A stretch of 64,000 nucleotides of DNA from Truepera sp965215315 (GTDB lineage: Bacteria > Deinococcota > Deinococci > Deinococcales > Trueperaceae). Shown in pieces: positions 6,743 to 15,743 of this stretch (positions within the stretch are counted from its first letter, which is position 1; every line of letters starts with the position of its first letter). The notes below the pieces were generated by a model. It made no database searches and had not been told where the DNA came from. It saw nothing but the letters and a program-made list of their open reading frames with translations. The position numbers and the translations under genes are program-made. Location of the stretch: the NCBI GenBank assembly GCA_965215315.1, contig CBDCDB010000008.1:2356001-2420000 (forward strand), read 5' to 3'.

Positions 6743-7969
6743 ATGCTGCCTTCTGAACTGCTGATGTTTCGTTACAGCGGCGAAGAGTTGCTGCCCAAAC
6801 GTCTGAAGCACGACAAAACAACCCTGACGACGGCGCAGGATATCATCGGCCTGTTCGACCAGCACAAGGGGCAGCGGCGCGGCGAGTTGGATGAACAGCT
6901 GGAGGTGCTCGAGGGTGAAGCCACCGACTACCGCATGAAACGGGGCCTGGCGCATCTGCTCCGGAGCGGCTTCAGCACCTTTGAAACGGTGAGCCCTATC
7001 GAACCGCCCCTCTTGCGCGAACGCGTTTTCTCGCTCGCTGCTGCCGGGTTGCCGAGTCCGCAGGGGACTCGGGGAACACTTGAACGCGCCGCCGCCGCCC
7101 TCAGCGCCGAGCTTGGGCGTGAGGTTCAGCCAGAAGAGGTCACGCGCGGCCTTTACGCCGACCTTGCTGAAAATCAGCGCCTGACCGACTTCGAGCCGCC
7201 CGACCCGAAAGCTTTAGTAGACCGTTACAACCTCTCGCAGGTGCAAGGCGTGTTGTACCGCGCCAAACACGTGACCATCAACGCGCACCGCAACGACCCC
7301 GGCGAGTACAAGCTCTTGTTTCGCTACCTCAAGCTGTTCGGCCTGATGAGCTACATCGAAGGGGACGCCGACCACGGTTTTACCATCACCGTAGACGGCC
7401 CCGCGAGTCTTTTCGGCGGCAGCACCCGGTATGGGCTGGCCCTTGCTAAACTGCTTCCGGCGCTGCTACACGTCACGCGCTGGAGCTTGGAGGCCGACCT
7501 CATGCCGCGCACGCTTTACGACGGGACAACGACGCCCGCGCGGTTTACCCTCGAGTCCGGTTGCGGCTTGGTCTCGCACTACCCGCCCGGCAAGACCTAT
7601 GACAGCATGATCGAAGCGTCGTTTGCCGACCGCTGGAGCAAGGCCAAGACCGAATGGCAGCTCGAGCGCGAAGTAGACTTAGTTAGCATCCCCGGCAGCG
7701 TGATGGTCCCGGATTTTCGGCTCGTTCACCCCGACGGGCGCTCGTATCTCTTAGAGATTGTCGGGTACTGGCGTCCCGAATACCTTAAAAAGAAATTTGC
7801 CCAGGTCAGAAAATCACTCCGTGACGACCTTATTTTGGCGGTGTCCGAAAAGCTCAACTTGAGCGGTGCAGGCATCAAAGTAGAGGATATTCCGGCGAAA
7901 ATCGTCTGGTTTAAGGACAAGCTAATTCCCAAATCGGTGTTGTCGCTGTTGCCGCAAAACCCAAGCTAA
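6743..7969 (+). CDS. DUF790 family protein, Bax1-like nuclease partner of XPB
   Basis: A 408-residue protein that opens MLPSELLMFRYSGEELLPKRL, the DUF790 signature seen in archaeal Bax1. The N-terminal region is helical (to about residue 110). The C-terminal part holds a PD-(D/E)xK-like nuclease core: SVMVPDFRLVHPDGRSYLLEIVGYW, where PDF and the Glu of LLEIVGYW fit the catalytic pattern. Bax1 binds XPB and acts as a structure-specific endonuclease. The gene lies 159 bases after XPB on the same strand. That gap contains two short GGAAGTGTG direct repeats (6650-6658 and 6661-6669). The 3' end overlaps the convergent ABC gene by four bases. Confidence 0.85.
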   Translation: MLPSELLMFRYSGEELLPKRLKHDKTTLTTAQDIIGLFDQHKGQRRGELDEQLEVLEGEATDYRMKRGLAHLLRSGFSTFETVSPIEPPLLRERVFSLAAAGLPSPQGTRGTLERAAAALSAELGREVQPEEVTRGLYADLAENQRLTDFEPPDPKALVDRYNLSQVQGVLYRAKHVTINAHRNDPGEYKLLFRYLKLFGLMSYIEGDADHGFTITVDGPASLFGGSTRYGLALAKLLPALLHVTRWSLEADLMPRTLYDGTTTPARFTLESGCGLVSHYPPGKTYDSMIEASFADRWSKAKTEWQLEREVDLVSIPGSVMVPDFRLVHPDGRSYLLEIVGYWRPEYLKKKFAQVRKSLRDDLILAVSEKLNLSGAGIKVEDIPAKIVWFKDKLIPKSVLSLLPQNPS

Positions 7970-9789
7970 CCGGCGGAGACCATCTCCCCCCGAAACTGTT
8001 TCCGGTACAGTTCCGCGTACACGCCGCCCTGCGCTAAAAGCTGCGCGTGTGTCCCCTGCTGCACGGTGCGACCGTCATCCAAAACGATAATCTGGTCGGC
8101 GTTCCTGATAGTCGAAAGGCGGTGCGCAATTACAAACACCGTGCGCCCTGCCATTAGCGTATCTAGGGCCTCTTGTACCAAAGATTCGGATTCGGAATCG
8201 AGCGAACTCGTCGCCTCGTCCAGGATCAGAATACGCGGGTCTTTGAGGAGCGCCCGCGCAATCGCCACACGCTGCCGCTGTCCGCCCGAAAGCTTAATGC
8301 CACGTTCGCCCACGACGGTTTCGTAAGCGTCAGGGAACGCCGAGATGAAGTCGTGTGCGTTCGCGGCCCCGGCCGCGTCTTCGACCTCAGCGTCGGTCGC
8401 GCCGGGCCGACCGTAACGGATATTGTCACGCACCGTGCCTGAAAAAAGCTGCGTCTCTTGGGGGACGATGCCGATGTGGGCGCGTAACTCGAGCTCATCA
8501 AACTCGCGCAAATCTGCGCCGTCCAGCGTAATGCGTCCGGCGAGCGGGTCATAAAAACGCGGGATAAGCGACACCAGCGTACTTTTGCCCGCCCCTGAAG
8601 GCCCGACGAGCGCCGTAATCTCACCGGGTTGCGCGGTGAGTACGATGTCGTGAAGGACCGCCCGTTTGCCGCGAGTATCGGCTTCTGCACCTTCAGCGCC
8701 GTAACGAAACGACACGTCTTCAAAACGCACGAGGCCCCGTACCGGGGTCAAAGGCCGAGGTGAGGCCGGAGCAGGCAAATCACTCTTCTCTTCTAACAGC
8801 TCGAAAATGCGTTTGGACGCACCCAAAGCCTCTTGAAACTGGCTGTAAAGCCCCGTCAATGACCCGACTGCGCCCGCGACAAAGAGCGTGTAGAGCAGAA
8901 ACTGAATAAGTTCGCCGGAGCTTAGGGTACCGCTGCTGACAAACCGTCCGCCGACGTAAAGCACCACGCTGATGGCGCTAAACATCGCAAAGACGATACC
9001 CGAAAAAAACGCCGCCCGAAACACCGCGCGTTTGAGAGCGATACGGTACGACGCGTTGATAAGGTCGCCGTAACGGCCCGACTCGAGCCCCTCCGCCGTA
9101 AATGACTTGACCACCCGCACCCCGACAATCGCCTCTTCCGCGCTCGCGTTTGCCTCAGCTACGCGGTCTTGGAACTCAGTGCTGATGGCCCGCAGCTTGC
9201 GCCCGAAGACACGCGCCCCAAACATCACCACCGGGACAACCAAAAGCATCAGCAGGGTTAGCCGCCAGTTGGTCACGAACAGCAAAACGATGCTGCCGAC
9301 TAACAGCGCCGTTTGATTGACCAGCTGCGCCAAAGCCTGCGACACTGCGCCCTGAACGACCGACGCGTCCGAGGTGAGGCGTGAGGTAATCTCCCCGGTG
9401 CGGCGCGTTTCAAAAAAGCGGAGGGGCAGGCTCATCAGGTGCGCGTAGAGGTTTCGGCGCAAATCCGCGACGACGCCCTCACCGACCTGCGCGATCATAT
9501 AGGTACGCAAAAAGTTAAACGCCGCCTGCACCAAAAAGATGCCCAGCAAAATCACGACGATACGGTTCAGGTTGGGCAGTGAACCCGTGCCTGACACGAC
9601 AAAGGTATCGAAAAAGCGCCGAACGACCTGCGGGACGGCGAGTGCTAGGAGGCTCGAGACCCCCACCGCCAGCATCCCGACGATAAGCTGCACGCGGTAG
9701 GGGCGGGTATAGGCGAACAGCTTGCGGAGCTGGGCAAAGTCTGAAAGTGAGCCTTTGGTTTCGGCAGAAGGGGTACGAGAACGCATCAT
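7966..9789 (-). CDS. ABC exporter half-transporter (membrane plus ATPase)
   Basis: About 607 residues with an N-terminal six-helix exporter domain (residues about 20-320) and a C-terminal ATPase. The Walker A is GPSGAGKST, the signature LSGGQRQRVAIARAL, the Walker B ILILDEATSSLD and the H-loop VIAHRLSTI. Such MsbA-like half-transporters work as dimers and export lipids or drugs; the substrate cannot be read from sequence. A second exporter half lies at 20149, so the two could be unrelated homodimers. The start is uncertain: the frame opens at a TTG at 9837, while ATG at 9789, with TAAACT eight bases before it, is preferred. Confidence 0.85.
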   Translation of the reverse strand: MMRSRTPSAETKGSLSDFAQLRKLFAYTRPYRVQLIVGMLAVGVSSLLALAVPQVVRRFFDTFVVSGTGSLPNLNRIVVILLGIFLVQAAFNFLRTYMIAQVGEGVVADLRRNLYAHLMSLPLRFFETRRTGEITSRLTSDASVVQGAVSQALAQLVNQTALLVGSIVLLFVTNWRLTLLMLLVVPVVMFGARVFGRKLRAISTEFQDRVAEANASAEEAIVGVRVVKSFTAEGLESGRYGDLINASYRIALKRAVFRAAFFSGIVFAMFSAISVVLYVGGRFVSSGTLSSGELIQFLLYTLFVAGAVGSLTGLYSQFQEALGASKRIFELLEEKSDLPAPASPRPLTPVRGLVRFEDVSFRYGAEGAEADTRGKRAVLHDIVLTAQPGEITALVGPSGAGKSTLVSLIPRFYDPLAGRITLDGADLREFDELELRAHIGIVPQETQLFSGTVRDNIRYGRPGATDAEVEDAAGAANAHDFISAFPDAYETVVGERGIKLSGGQRQRVAIARALLKDPRILILDEATSSLDSESESLVQEALDTLMAGRTVFVIAHRLSTIRNADQIIVLDDGRTVQQGTHAQLLAQGGVYAELYRKQFRGEMVSAG

Positions 9790-9942
9790 TTGAACTAAGT
9801 TTACGCCCGTCGGTATCAGACCTTCGTTGTGCTGCAACTCGTTTTACAGGGGTTAGGCTCGAGTGAAAAGAAGTAGAAAAGAGCGGAGACGTACCTCCAC
9901 TCTGACAAATACGAAATTTGTACAACCTTCGCTTGAACTAGC

Positions 9943-10785
9943 TTAGCCTTTAACCGCCCCGGCCGTAAGACCGTCAACGATGCGGGCTTGGAAGATAAGA
10001 ACGAGAACGACCAGCGGAATTGACACCAGCACCGACGCCGCCATAATCTCACCAAACGGCTCCTGCCGGGCTATTCGGCCCGAAAGCTGCGCGATCGCGA
10101 CCGGCACCGTTTGCGAGGCTTTATCGAACGCCGTAAAGGTCAGCGCGAACAGATACTCGTTCCACGCGCCGATAAATGCCAGTAGTCCGGTCGTAACGAG
10201 AGCGGGCGCAGTGAGCGGCAGGAGCACGAGCCAGAACGTCTGCATCATATTGGCACCGTCCACCTGCGCAGCCTGCAACAGCGAATCGGGTAGGGTACGG
10301 AAAAAAGCCGTTAAAACCCACACTGTAAAGGGCAGCGAAAAGAGCAGATAGGTCAAAATCAGGCTGAGCGTCGTCGGCAGACTGAGAAAGCGAATGACCG
10401 CGTAGAGACCCGAGAGAATCGCAATCTGCGGAAACATGGTCATGGACAAGATGACGTAGAGCGAAATCTCTTTTCCCCGGAAGCGCAATTTACCGAGCGC
10501 GTAAGCTGCGAACGAGCCTACAAGCAGCGCGAGCAAGGTGGTTACGCCTGCCACGACAACGCTGTTGAGGAGTCCGCGCAGAAAGGCCGGATTACTAAGT
10601 ACCGCCTGAAAGTTGATCAGCGTGGGGTTCGTCGGCCACAATGTCGCGGGGGTTAAGAAGAGCTCTTTTTCTGACTTGAGCGCCGAAACAACCGCCCAGT
10701 AAAACGGGAACATCAGATAAACGAAAATGAGCACGATAAGAGCCCAGAAGAGCGTCCGGCTTACGGGTGATTTTTTAGCGGTCAT
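9943..10785 (-). CDS. Carbohydrate ABC importer permease, MalG type
   Basis: A 280-residue inner-membrane permease with about six hydrophobic segments. The cytoplasmic EAA-loop equivalent is LLQAAQVDGANMMQTF, which docks to the ATPase. The opening (FVYLMFPFYWAVVSALKSEKEL) and the end (VLVLIFQARIVDGLTAGAVKG) are typical of MalG-like subunits. The start ATG overlaps the stop of the MalF-type gene by four bases. It is the last gene of a binding protein-MalF-MalG operon. No ATPase gene is present, so a shared MsmX/MalK-type ATPase elsewhere is expected. Confidence 0.88.
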   Translation of the reverse strand: MTAKKSPVSRTLFWALIVLIFVYLMFPFYWAVVSALKSEKELFLTPATLWPTNPTLINFQAVLSNPAFLRGLLNSVVVAGVTTLLALLVGSFAAYALGKLRFRGKEISLYVILSMTMFPQIAILSGLYAVIRFLSLPTTLSLILTYLLFSLPFTVWVLTAFFRTLPDSLLQAAQVDGANMMQTFWLVLLPLTAPALVTTGLLAFIGAWNEYLFALTFTAFDKASQTVPVAIAQLSGRIARQEPFGEIMAASVLVSIPLVVLVLIFQARIVDGLTAGAVKG

Positions 10786-11876
10786 TCTACATCCACCTTT
10801 AAGAGACGAATATATAAGAAGGCAAAGGCAAAGAGTACAATAAAGATAATCACACTCGTTGCCGATGAAAAGCCCATCTCCCTGGCACTAATAAGTTGGA
10901 AGTAAGCAAAACTTGCCATCGACTCCCGCGCTTCGCCGTACATGATTTGAAACGCGTCGAAGATACGCAGTGAATCGAGCGTGCGGAACACGAGCGCGAC
11001 AGCGAGCGTCGGCGTCAGGAGTGGCAACGTCATCGAGAAGAACTGCTGAATTTTGCTGGCACCGTCGATCTCAGCAGCTTCGTAAAGGTCGCTGGGAATG
11101 GTTGAAAGACCCGCTAACAGCAGGAGCGCCATAAACGGCGTGGTTTTCCAGACTTCCATCGCGATAATTGCAGGAACTTGGTATTTCGGATTACCTGTCC
11201 AATCAACGAAACCGTCGCTGAGCCCGAGCCGGTTAAAGAGCGCGTTAAAAAACCCTTTCCGGTCAGACGCCAGCATCCACTCCCAAATGCGCGTCGAAAC
11301 TACAGTGATAATCGCCCACGGCACCAGCATCGCAGCGCGCATGACGCCTCGCCCGAGGAACTTGGTCGCTAATACAAGCGCAATAGCCATGCCCAAGAGA
11401 GCCTCGAGCGCCACGGCAACAACAGAGACAACAACCGTATCACCAACTGCGCTGATAAAGTCGGCGTCTGCGGCACCTAACACGTAGCGTTTGCCGCCCC
11501 AACCGAACTCGCGGAGCGCCTCGTAGCGGCGCGGCTCACGGGGCAAGATGCGAAACGAGCTTTCGTACTGTGTTACGCCGTCCTCAACGACCGGCTGACC
11601 GGCGTCATCGAGTTCGGGCGGCAGTTCGCGGACCGTGAAGCTGAGCAAGTCGCGGTAATTTGACCAGCCGACAAACTCGGTTACGGCGTTCGGGTCGGCG
11701 AAGCGGGCGTTGGTAAAGCTTAGATAAAATACTTGCCCGAGTGGATAGATAGCTAACAAGAACAGCATGGCAAACGTAGGCGCAAGCAGCCAGAGCGCCG
11801 TGCGCTCTTCTGAACGCGCTAATTCTGAAGTATGTTTAGGCGTTTTAGTTACTGTTACTGGATTTGCTTGAGCCAC
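10782..11876 (-). CDS. Carbohydrate ABC importer permease, MalF type
   Basis: A 364-residue permease. After the first membrane helix (LLAPTFAMLFLLAIYPLGQV) there is a long periplasmic insertion of about 90 residues (around ELPPELDDAGQPVVEDGV to GGKRYVLGAADADF), longer than in the other MalF-type genes of this window. The EAA loop is YEAAEIDGASKIQQFF. Together with the MalG-type partner it forms the membrane channel for the binding protein at 11939-13270. The loop may contribute to docking of the binding protein, as the MalF P2 loop does in E. coli. Confidence 0.88.
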   Translation of the reverse strand: MAQANPVTVTKTPKHTSELARSEERTALWLLAPTFAMLFLLAIYPLGQVFYLSFTNARFADPNAVTEFVGWSNYRDLLSFTVRELPPELDDAGQPVVEDGVTQYESSFRILPREPRRYEALREFGWGGKRYVLGAADADFISAVGDTVVVSVVAVALEALLGMAIALVLATKFLGRGVMRAAMLVPWAIITVVSTRIWEWMLASDRKGFFNALFNRLGLSDGFVDWTGNPKYQVPAIIAMEVWKTTPFMALLLLAGLSTIPSDLYEAAEIDGASKIQQFFSMTLPLLTPTLAVALVFRTLDSLRIFDAFQIMYGEARESMASFAYFQLISAREMGFSSATSVIIFIVLFAFAFLYIRLLKVDVE

Positions 11877-11900
11877 CGTGTGACCTCTTTCTAAAGACGT

Positions 11901-11926
11901 GCCGGACTCTTACAAAAGAGTCCGGC
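11901..11926 (-). promoter_or_regulatory. Intercistronic hairpin between binding-protein and permease genes
   Basis: GCCGGACTCTT and AAGAGTCCGGC form a perfect 11-bp stem with loop ACAA, between the binding-protein stop and the MalF-type start. It has no T-run. Such hairpins commonly protect the upstream binding-protein message and lower permease expression. Confidence 0.7.
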
Positions 11927-11938
11927 GACGTAACAGTA

Positions 11939-13270
11939 TTACTTGGCGGCAACCTTCTCGCTGGAACGCGCAGCTACGGGAAGACCCGTCAAATCCTCGA
12001 GATCGATCTCGAGTTCACCCATCGCGGTTTCGGCGTCGTTTGCGCCGGTCAGCACGTCATGAACCGCTTTGAAGAAGAGGTTGGAGACTTCGTTGTAACG
12101 CGGCGCGCTGACCGTTGAGGGCCGAGCAACCGCGTTTTGGAAAACGGGTAGGAGATCGGCGAACCAAGCCACGTTCGAATCAAGCAACTTCTGATCTTGA
12201 TAAATTGCTTCGATGGTCGGCAGCGAAGACGCCGCGATCGCTTTTGTAAGCTGTTCGTCATACGAGGTTAAAAAGCGGGCAACGTCAACGGCTACAGCCG
12301 GATTTTTGCCGTACTTGTTGACGCCTAACTGCCAGCCGCCAAGCGTCGCGGCGGGGGCGGCACCTTCGCCTTCACCGGCGGGTAGCGGTACGACACCGAC
12401 AGAATCGGCAATGTCACTGTCATCGGCGGTGGCTAAGCTGTAGGCGTACGGCCAGTTCCGCATAAAGACGGCGTTGCCGTTTTGGAAGATTTGGCGGGCA
12501 TCTTCCTCTTGAAAGCCCGTAACTGCTTTCGGCGAGATGGTACCGACCCAACCGGCGGCAGCCTCGAGCGCAGCGATAGACTGGTCATTAAAGACTTCGA
12601 TTTCACCCTCGGGGCTGATGATCGTGCCGCCGCCGAACGAGGCGATCCACTCTAAAGCGTCGCAAGTAAGTCCTTCGTAGGCTTCGCCCTGCCAGACAAA
12701 GCCGGTAAAGTCGGGGTTATTTGCGCCTTCACCCTCCATAATGGTTGTAGCCATCTCCTGAAGTTCTGTCCAAGTTTCAGGGGGGCCGTCAAAGCCGTAC
12801 TGCTCGAGCAAGTCGGTGCGGTAGTAGAGCAGACCGGCGTCAGTGAAGTAGGGAATGCCGACGAGTTTGCCGTCAACCGTGTTGTTTTCGACGATAGCCG
12901 GAAAGTACTCCTGCATGTCTTCTTTAACGCCATCGGTCTGATACAGGTCAACGAGGTGCTGAGCCAAGTCGCCGGGCCAGATGACGTCGATCTCCAGGAT
13001 ATCAGCGTCACCGGACTGCGCTTCAAAAAGCTGCAGATAGAGTGCGTAACGGTCAGTTGCCGATTCCGGCCCCGCCTGCACCTTGACCCTAACGGTATAG
13101 TCTTGACCGTCGATGGTGTGCGGGTTGGCGTCCATGTAGCGTTGGGCCGCCTCTTTACCATTCTGAAGAGCTTGGGCTGTGTTACCCGTCAGCCAAGTGA
13201 CCGAGACGTTTTGCTGGGCGAACGCCATACTTGCACCCAAGAGCGCTACTGCTGCTAAATACTTCTTCAC
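11939..13270 (-). CDS. Sugar ABC transporter extracellular binding protein
   Basis: A 443-residue family-1 solute-binding protein. A Sec signal peptide (MKKYLAAVALLGASMAFA) is followed by QQNVSVTW. Typical motifs are YRTDLLEQYGFDGPPETWTELQE and the EASGGGT-like segment FGGGTIISPEGEIEVFND, and late in the protein APRYNEVSNLFFKAVHDVLTG. The overall look is that of trehalose/maltose-type binding proteins, but the ligand is not proven. The start is GTG, supported by AGAGGTGAG upstream. It is the first gene of the importer operon. Confidence 0.88.
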   Translation of the reverse strand: MKKYLAAVALLGASMAFAQQNVSVTWLTGNTAQALQNGKEAAQRYMDANPHTIDGQDYTVRVKVQAGPESATDRYALYLQLFEAQSGDADILEIDVIWPGDLAQHLVDLYQTDGVKEDMQEYFPAIVENNTVDGKLVGIPYFTDAGLLYYRTDLLEQYGFDGPPETWTELQEMATTIMEGEGANNPDFTGFVWQGEAYEGLTCDALEWIASFGGGTIISPEGEIEVFNDQSIAALEAAAGWVGTISPKAVTGFQEEDARQIFQNGNAVFMRNWPYAYSLATADDSDIADSVGVVPLPAGEGEGAAPAATLGGWQLGVNKYGKNPAVAVDVARFLTSYDEQLTKAIAASSLPTIEAIYQDQKLLDSNVAWFADLLPVFQNAVARPSTVSAPRYNEVSNLFFKAVHDVLTGANDAETAMGELEIDLEDLTGLPVAARSSEKVAAK

Positions 13271-13389
13271 TTCTCACCTCTTTCTTAAGGTTATTACGTG
13301 TCAAGACGACCGCTGCTATAGGTACCCTGTGAGTCCAAACATATATCTTGCTCGAGTCCTAAAAACGTTTCAGCCGTTTTGATAAGGCG

Positions 13390-13419
13390 ACTATAGCAAG
13401 CTTTCACACCCCGCTGCAA
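13390..13419 (-). promoter_or_regulatory. Candidate promoter of the sugar importer operon
   Basis: On the minus strand TTGCAG (13419-13414) and TATAGT (13395-13390) are separated by 18 bases, giving a leader of about 115 bases before the GTG at 13270. The rest of the 288-base spacer 13271-13558 shows only the hairpin at 13493-13513 and one CTCGAG. Confidence 0.4.
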
Positions 13420-13492
13420 GACGCGCACCTTATAGGTTTCTTCATGCTGGAGCCGCTTTGGAGATTTTTATATGTCTAGACAATATGAGAAG

Positions 13493-13513
13493 AACCCGTT
13501 GCCGTGACGGGTT
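13493..13513 (-). terminator. Possible terminator of ruvB
   Basis: AACCCGT and ACGGGTT pair around a seven-base loop, about 45 bases after the ruvB stop on the minus strand. Only a weak T-rich tract (CTTCTC) follows, so the call is tentative. Confidence 0.35.
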
Positions 13514-13558
13514 ACAGTAAAAGTTTTTTAAAAAGAGGTAAGGATTAGGGCGCTAAGT

Positions 13559-14638
13559 TCAGGCGGCGTCTCTCTTGTCTACAGATGCGCTCACAGCGCC
13601 ATCGTCTTCAGCACCTTCGTCTTGAGCCGCTTCTTCTGACGCTGAAGAACTCCCTGAAGCGAATAACGCCGACTGCGCGGGCGGTGTGTAGGTGTAGCCG
13701 AGGTGCGTGTAGGCGCGTTCGGTTGCGACGCGGCCCCGCGCGGTTCGGTTTAAGAGGCCATTTTGAATCAGGAACGGTTCATAGACTTCCTCGAGCGTGT
13801 TGCCGTCTTCACCCACCGCGGTCGCCAGCGTATTGACGCCGGTCGGCCCCCCGGCAAACTTGGTAATGAGCGCTTCTAAAATCACGCGGTCACGGGCCTC
13901 GAGGCCCAGCTCGTCAATGTCGAGTTCATTGAGCGCCGAACGCGCCCGCGCCAGACTTACGGTGTCCTCACCGGAAACCTCAGCAAAATCGCGGACGCGG
14001 CGCAAGAGGCGTTTGGCGATACGCATGGTGCCCCGCGCCCGCCGACCGATCTCCAAAGCGGCGTCAGGGTCGATCTTGAAGCCGAGCAAATCAGCGTCGC
14101 GGGAAACGCCGCTGGCAAGTTCTTCAGTGGTGTAGTACTCCAAATGCTCGATAATCCCGAAGCGGCTCCGCATCGGCCCGGTAATGAGTCCCGAACGCGT
14201 GGTTGCGCCGACCAGCGTAAAGCGCGGCAGGTCGAGCCGGATGGTACGCGCCGCCGGGCCTTGACCCAAGATGATATCGACCTTGAAGTCTTCCATCGCC
14301 GGGTAGAGGTGCTCTTCAGCAACGCGGCCCAAACGGTGAATTTCATCGATAAAGAGCACGTCGCCGTCATCTAGCGCGTTGGTTAGGATAGCCGCCAAGT
14401 CGCCAGGTTTTTCGATGGCGGGGCCGCTCGTGACGCGGATATTGACGCCGAGTTCGTAGGCAACGATATGTGCTAGCGTCGTTTTGCCGAGTCCAGGCGG
14501 GCCGTAGAGCAACACGTGGTCGAGAGCTTCACCCCGGTTTTTAGCCGCGCTCAGGTAGACGCCCAACTTTTCTTTAAGTTTTTTTTGCCCCACGTAGTCG
14601 TCTAGCGAGCGTGGGCGCAGCGCACCGTCGAGTTCCAT
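13559..14638 (-). CDS. ruvB: Holliday junction branch-migration helicase RuvB
   Basis: A 359-residue AAA+ protein. It opens ALRPRSLDDYVGQKKLKEKL and has Walker A YGPPGLGKTTLA, Walker B DVLFIDEIHRL, the IEKPGDLAAILTNL-like loop, sensor 1 VGATTRSG and the arginine-finger region GPMRSRFG. The C-terminal winged helix includes GGPTGVNTLATAVGEDGNTLEEVYEPFLIQ. RuvB forms hexameric rings that drive branch migration with RuvA. An acidic Ala/Ser-rich tail of about 35 residues after YTYTPPAQS is longer than usual. TAAACT lies seven bases before the ATG, suggesting a leaderless transcript. ruvA and ruvC are not in the window. Confidence 0.97.
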   Translation of the reverse strand: MELDGALRPRSLDDYVGQKKLKEKLGVYLSAAKNRGEALDHVLLYGPPGLGKTTLAHIVAYELGVNIRVTSGPAIEKPGDLAAILTNALDDGDVLFIDEIHRLGRVAEEHLYPAMEDFKVDIILGQGPAARTIRLDLPRFTLVGATTRSGLITGPMRSRFGIIEHLEYYTTEELASGVSRDADLLGFKIDPDAALEIGRRARGTMRIAKRLLRRVRDFAEVSGEDTVSLARARSALNELDIDELGLEARDRVILEALITKFAGGPTGVNTLATAVGEDGNTLEEVYEPFLIQNGLLNRTARGRVATERAYTHLGYTYTPPAQSALFASGSSSASEEAAQDEGAEDDGAVSASVDKRDAA

Positions 14639-14645
14639 TACGTGC

Positions 14646-14651
14646 AGTTTA
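14646..14651 (-). promoter_or_regulatory. Leaderless-type -10 box of ruvB
   Basis: TAAACT on the minus strand sits seven bases before the ruvB ATG, with no ribosome-binding site between. Confidence 0.4.
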
Positions 14652-14727
14652 GCACGCAGCGTAAAGACTTCAGCTTATCCAACTGACTAAAATATAATGC
14701 GTGTAGGACGAGCTTTTTCTATAACTA

Positions 14728-15603
14728 TTAGGCTCCTAAGTCAGCTAACAGAGGCTCGAGCCCACTCGTATCGGCTAGTTCTAAAAGGGGCGCTCTGGGA
14801 TACCCGGCGTCAACTCCCTGAAGCTTCATCGCCGCCTTGAGTCCCGGAATCCCAAAGCGCGTGGTTACAGCCTGCGCGAGCGGATCGAGGCGGAGCTGAA
14901 GCGCCCTCGCCGTTTCTATATCGCCGCCGTAAAACGCGTCGTAAAGCTGTCGGTAGGGGTGGGCGGCAACATTGGCAACCGCCAGAATACCGCCGCAAGC
15001 GCCGAGTGCGAGTGCCGCCAAAAAGGTTGGCGCACTCCCGGTCAGCACCTGAAAATCCGCCGGAACGCGGCCCATCGTATCAGTCAGAGCTGCAACGTTG
15101 CCCGACGAGTCCTTCATCCCGACGATATTCTCATGCTGCGCGAGCTTGGCTATAAGCGCCGGACTAAACGCAAACGTCGTTACACCCGGAAAATTGTATA
15201 GCATGAGCGGCAGCGGACTCTCGTCGGCGAGCGTTTCGTAGTGCGTTCGCAAGATGGTTTCGGTCATCGCGGCGGCGTAGTAGTGCGGCGGTAAAACGAG
15301 TGCGGCGTCCGCCCCCAGCTCATGAGCTTCCCTGTTGCGGGCCGCCACGGCGCGCGTCGCCTCGCCACCTGTCCCGATGAGCAGTGGTTTGCCTGACGGG
15401 ATGACGGCGCGCGCCGCTCTGATAACCTCGCGGCGTTCGGGGTCGCTCAAAAAAGCAGCTTCACCGGTGCTCCCTAAAACGAGAAAGCCGTCTACTTTGG
15501 GCTCGAGACGCCGTAAAAGCCGCCCCAACGCGTCTGTATCAACGTCTCCTGATTGGGTAAAAGGTGTGGGAACCGGCGGGATAATACCTTGAAGTGTCAC
15601 CAT
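14728..15603 (-). CDS. Dihydrodipicolinate synthase-like class I aldolase
   Basis: About 291 residues of the DapA/NanA TIM-barrel family. Visible motifs are GIIPPVPTPFT, LVLGSTGEAAFLS (the GSTGE substrate loop), MLYNFPG with the catalytic Tyr, and NIVGMKDSSGN with the Schiff-base Lys. True DapA usually reads GTTGE, so this is more likely a paralogue such as a 2-keto-acid aldolase; the reaction is unassigned. The ATG at 15603 is preferred to the frame opening at 15624 because TAAGCT lies five bases upstream. It stands alone between ruvB and the divergent mutL. Confidence 0.8.
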   Translation of the reverse strand: MVTLQGIIPPVPTPFTQSGDVDTDALGRLLRRLEPKVDGFLVLGSTGEAAFLSDPERREVIRAARAVIPSGKPLLIGTGGEATRAVAARNREAHELGADAALVLPPHYYAAAMTETILRTHYETLADESPLPLMLYNFPGVTTFAFSPALIAKLAQHENIVGMKDSSGNVAALTDTMGRVPADFQVLTGSAPTFLAALALGACGGILAVANVAAHPYRQLYDAFYGGDIETARALQLRLDPLAQAVTTRFGIPGLKAAMKLQGVDAGYPRAPLLELADTSGLEPLLADLGA

Positions 15604-15608
15604 ACTCA

Positions 15609-15614
15609 AGCTTA
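15609..15614 (-). promoter_or_regulatory. Leaderless-type -10 box of the aldolase gene
   Basis: TAAGCT on the minus strand lies five bases before the ATG at 15603. Confidence 0.3.
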
Positions 15615-15743
15615 CACGCTCCACTAGATTCGCTTAAACGGCCCAGTCAAACGGCCCGGTCATCCCAAGCTTCAACGCTCAGACGCGCTTCTGCGATAAT
15701 GATTTAAGGTGTCCCGCTCAATCTCCTCTACGGCTGTAATATT

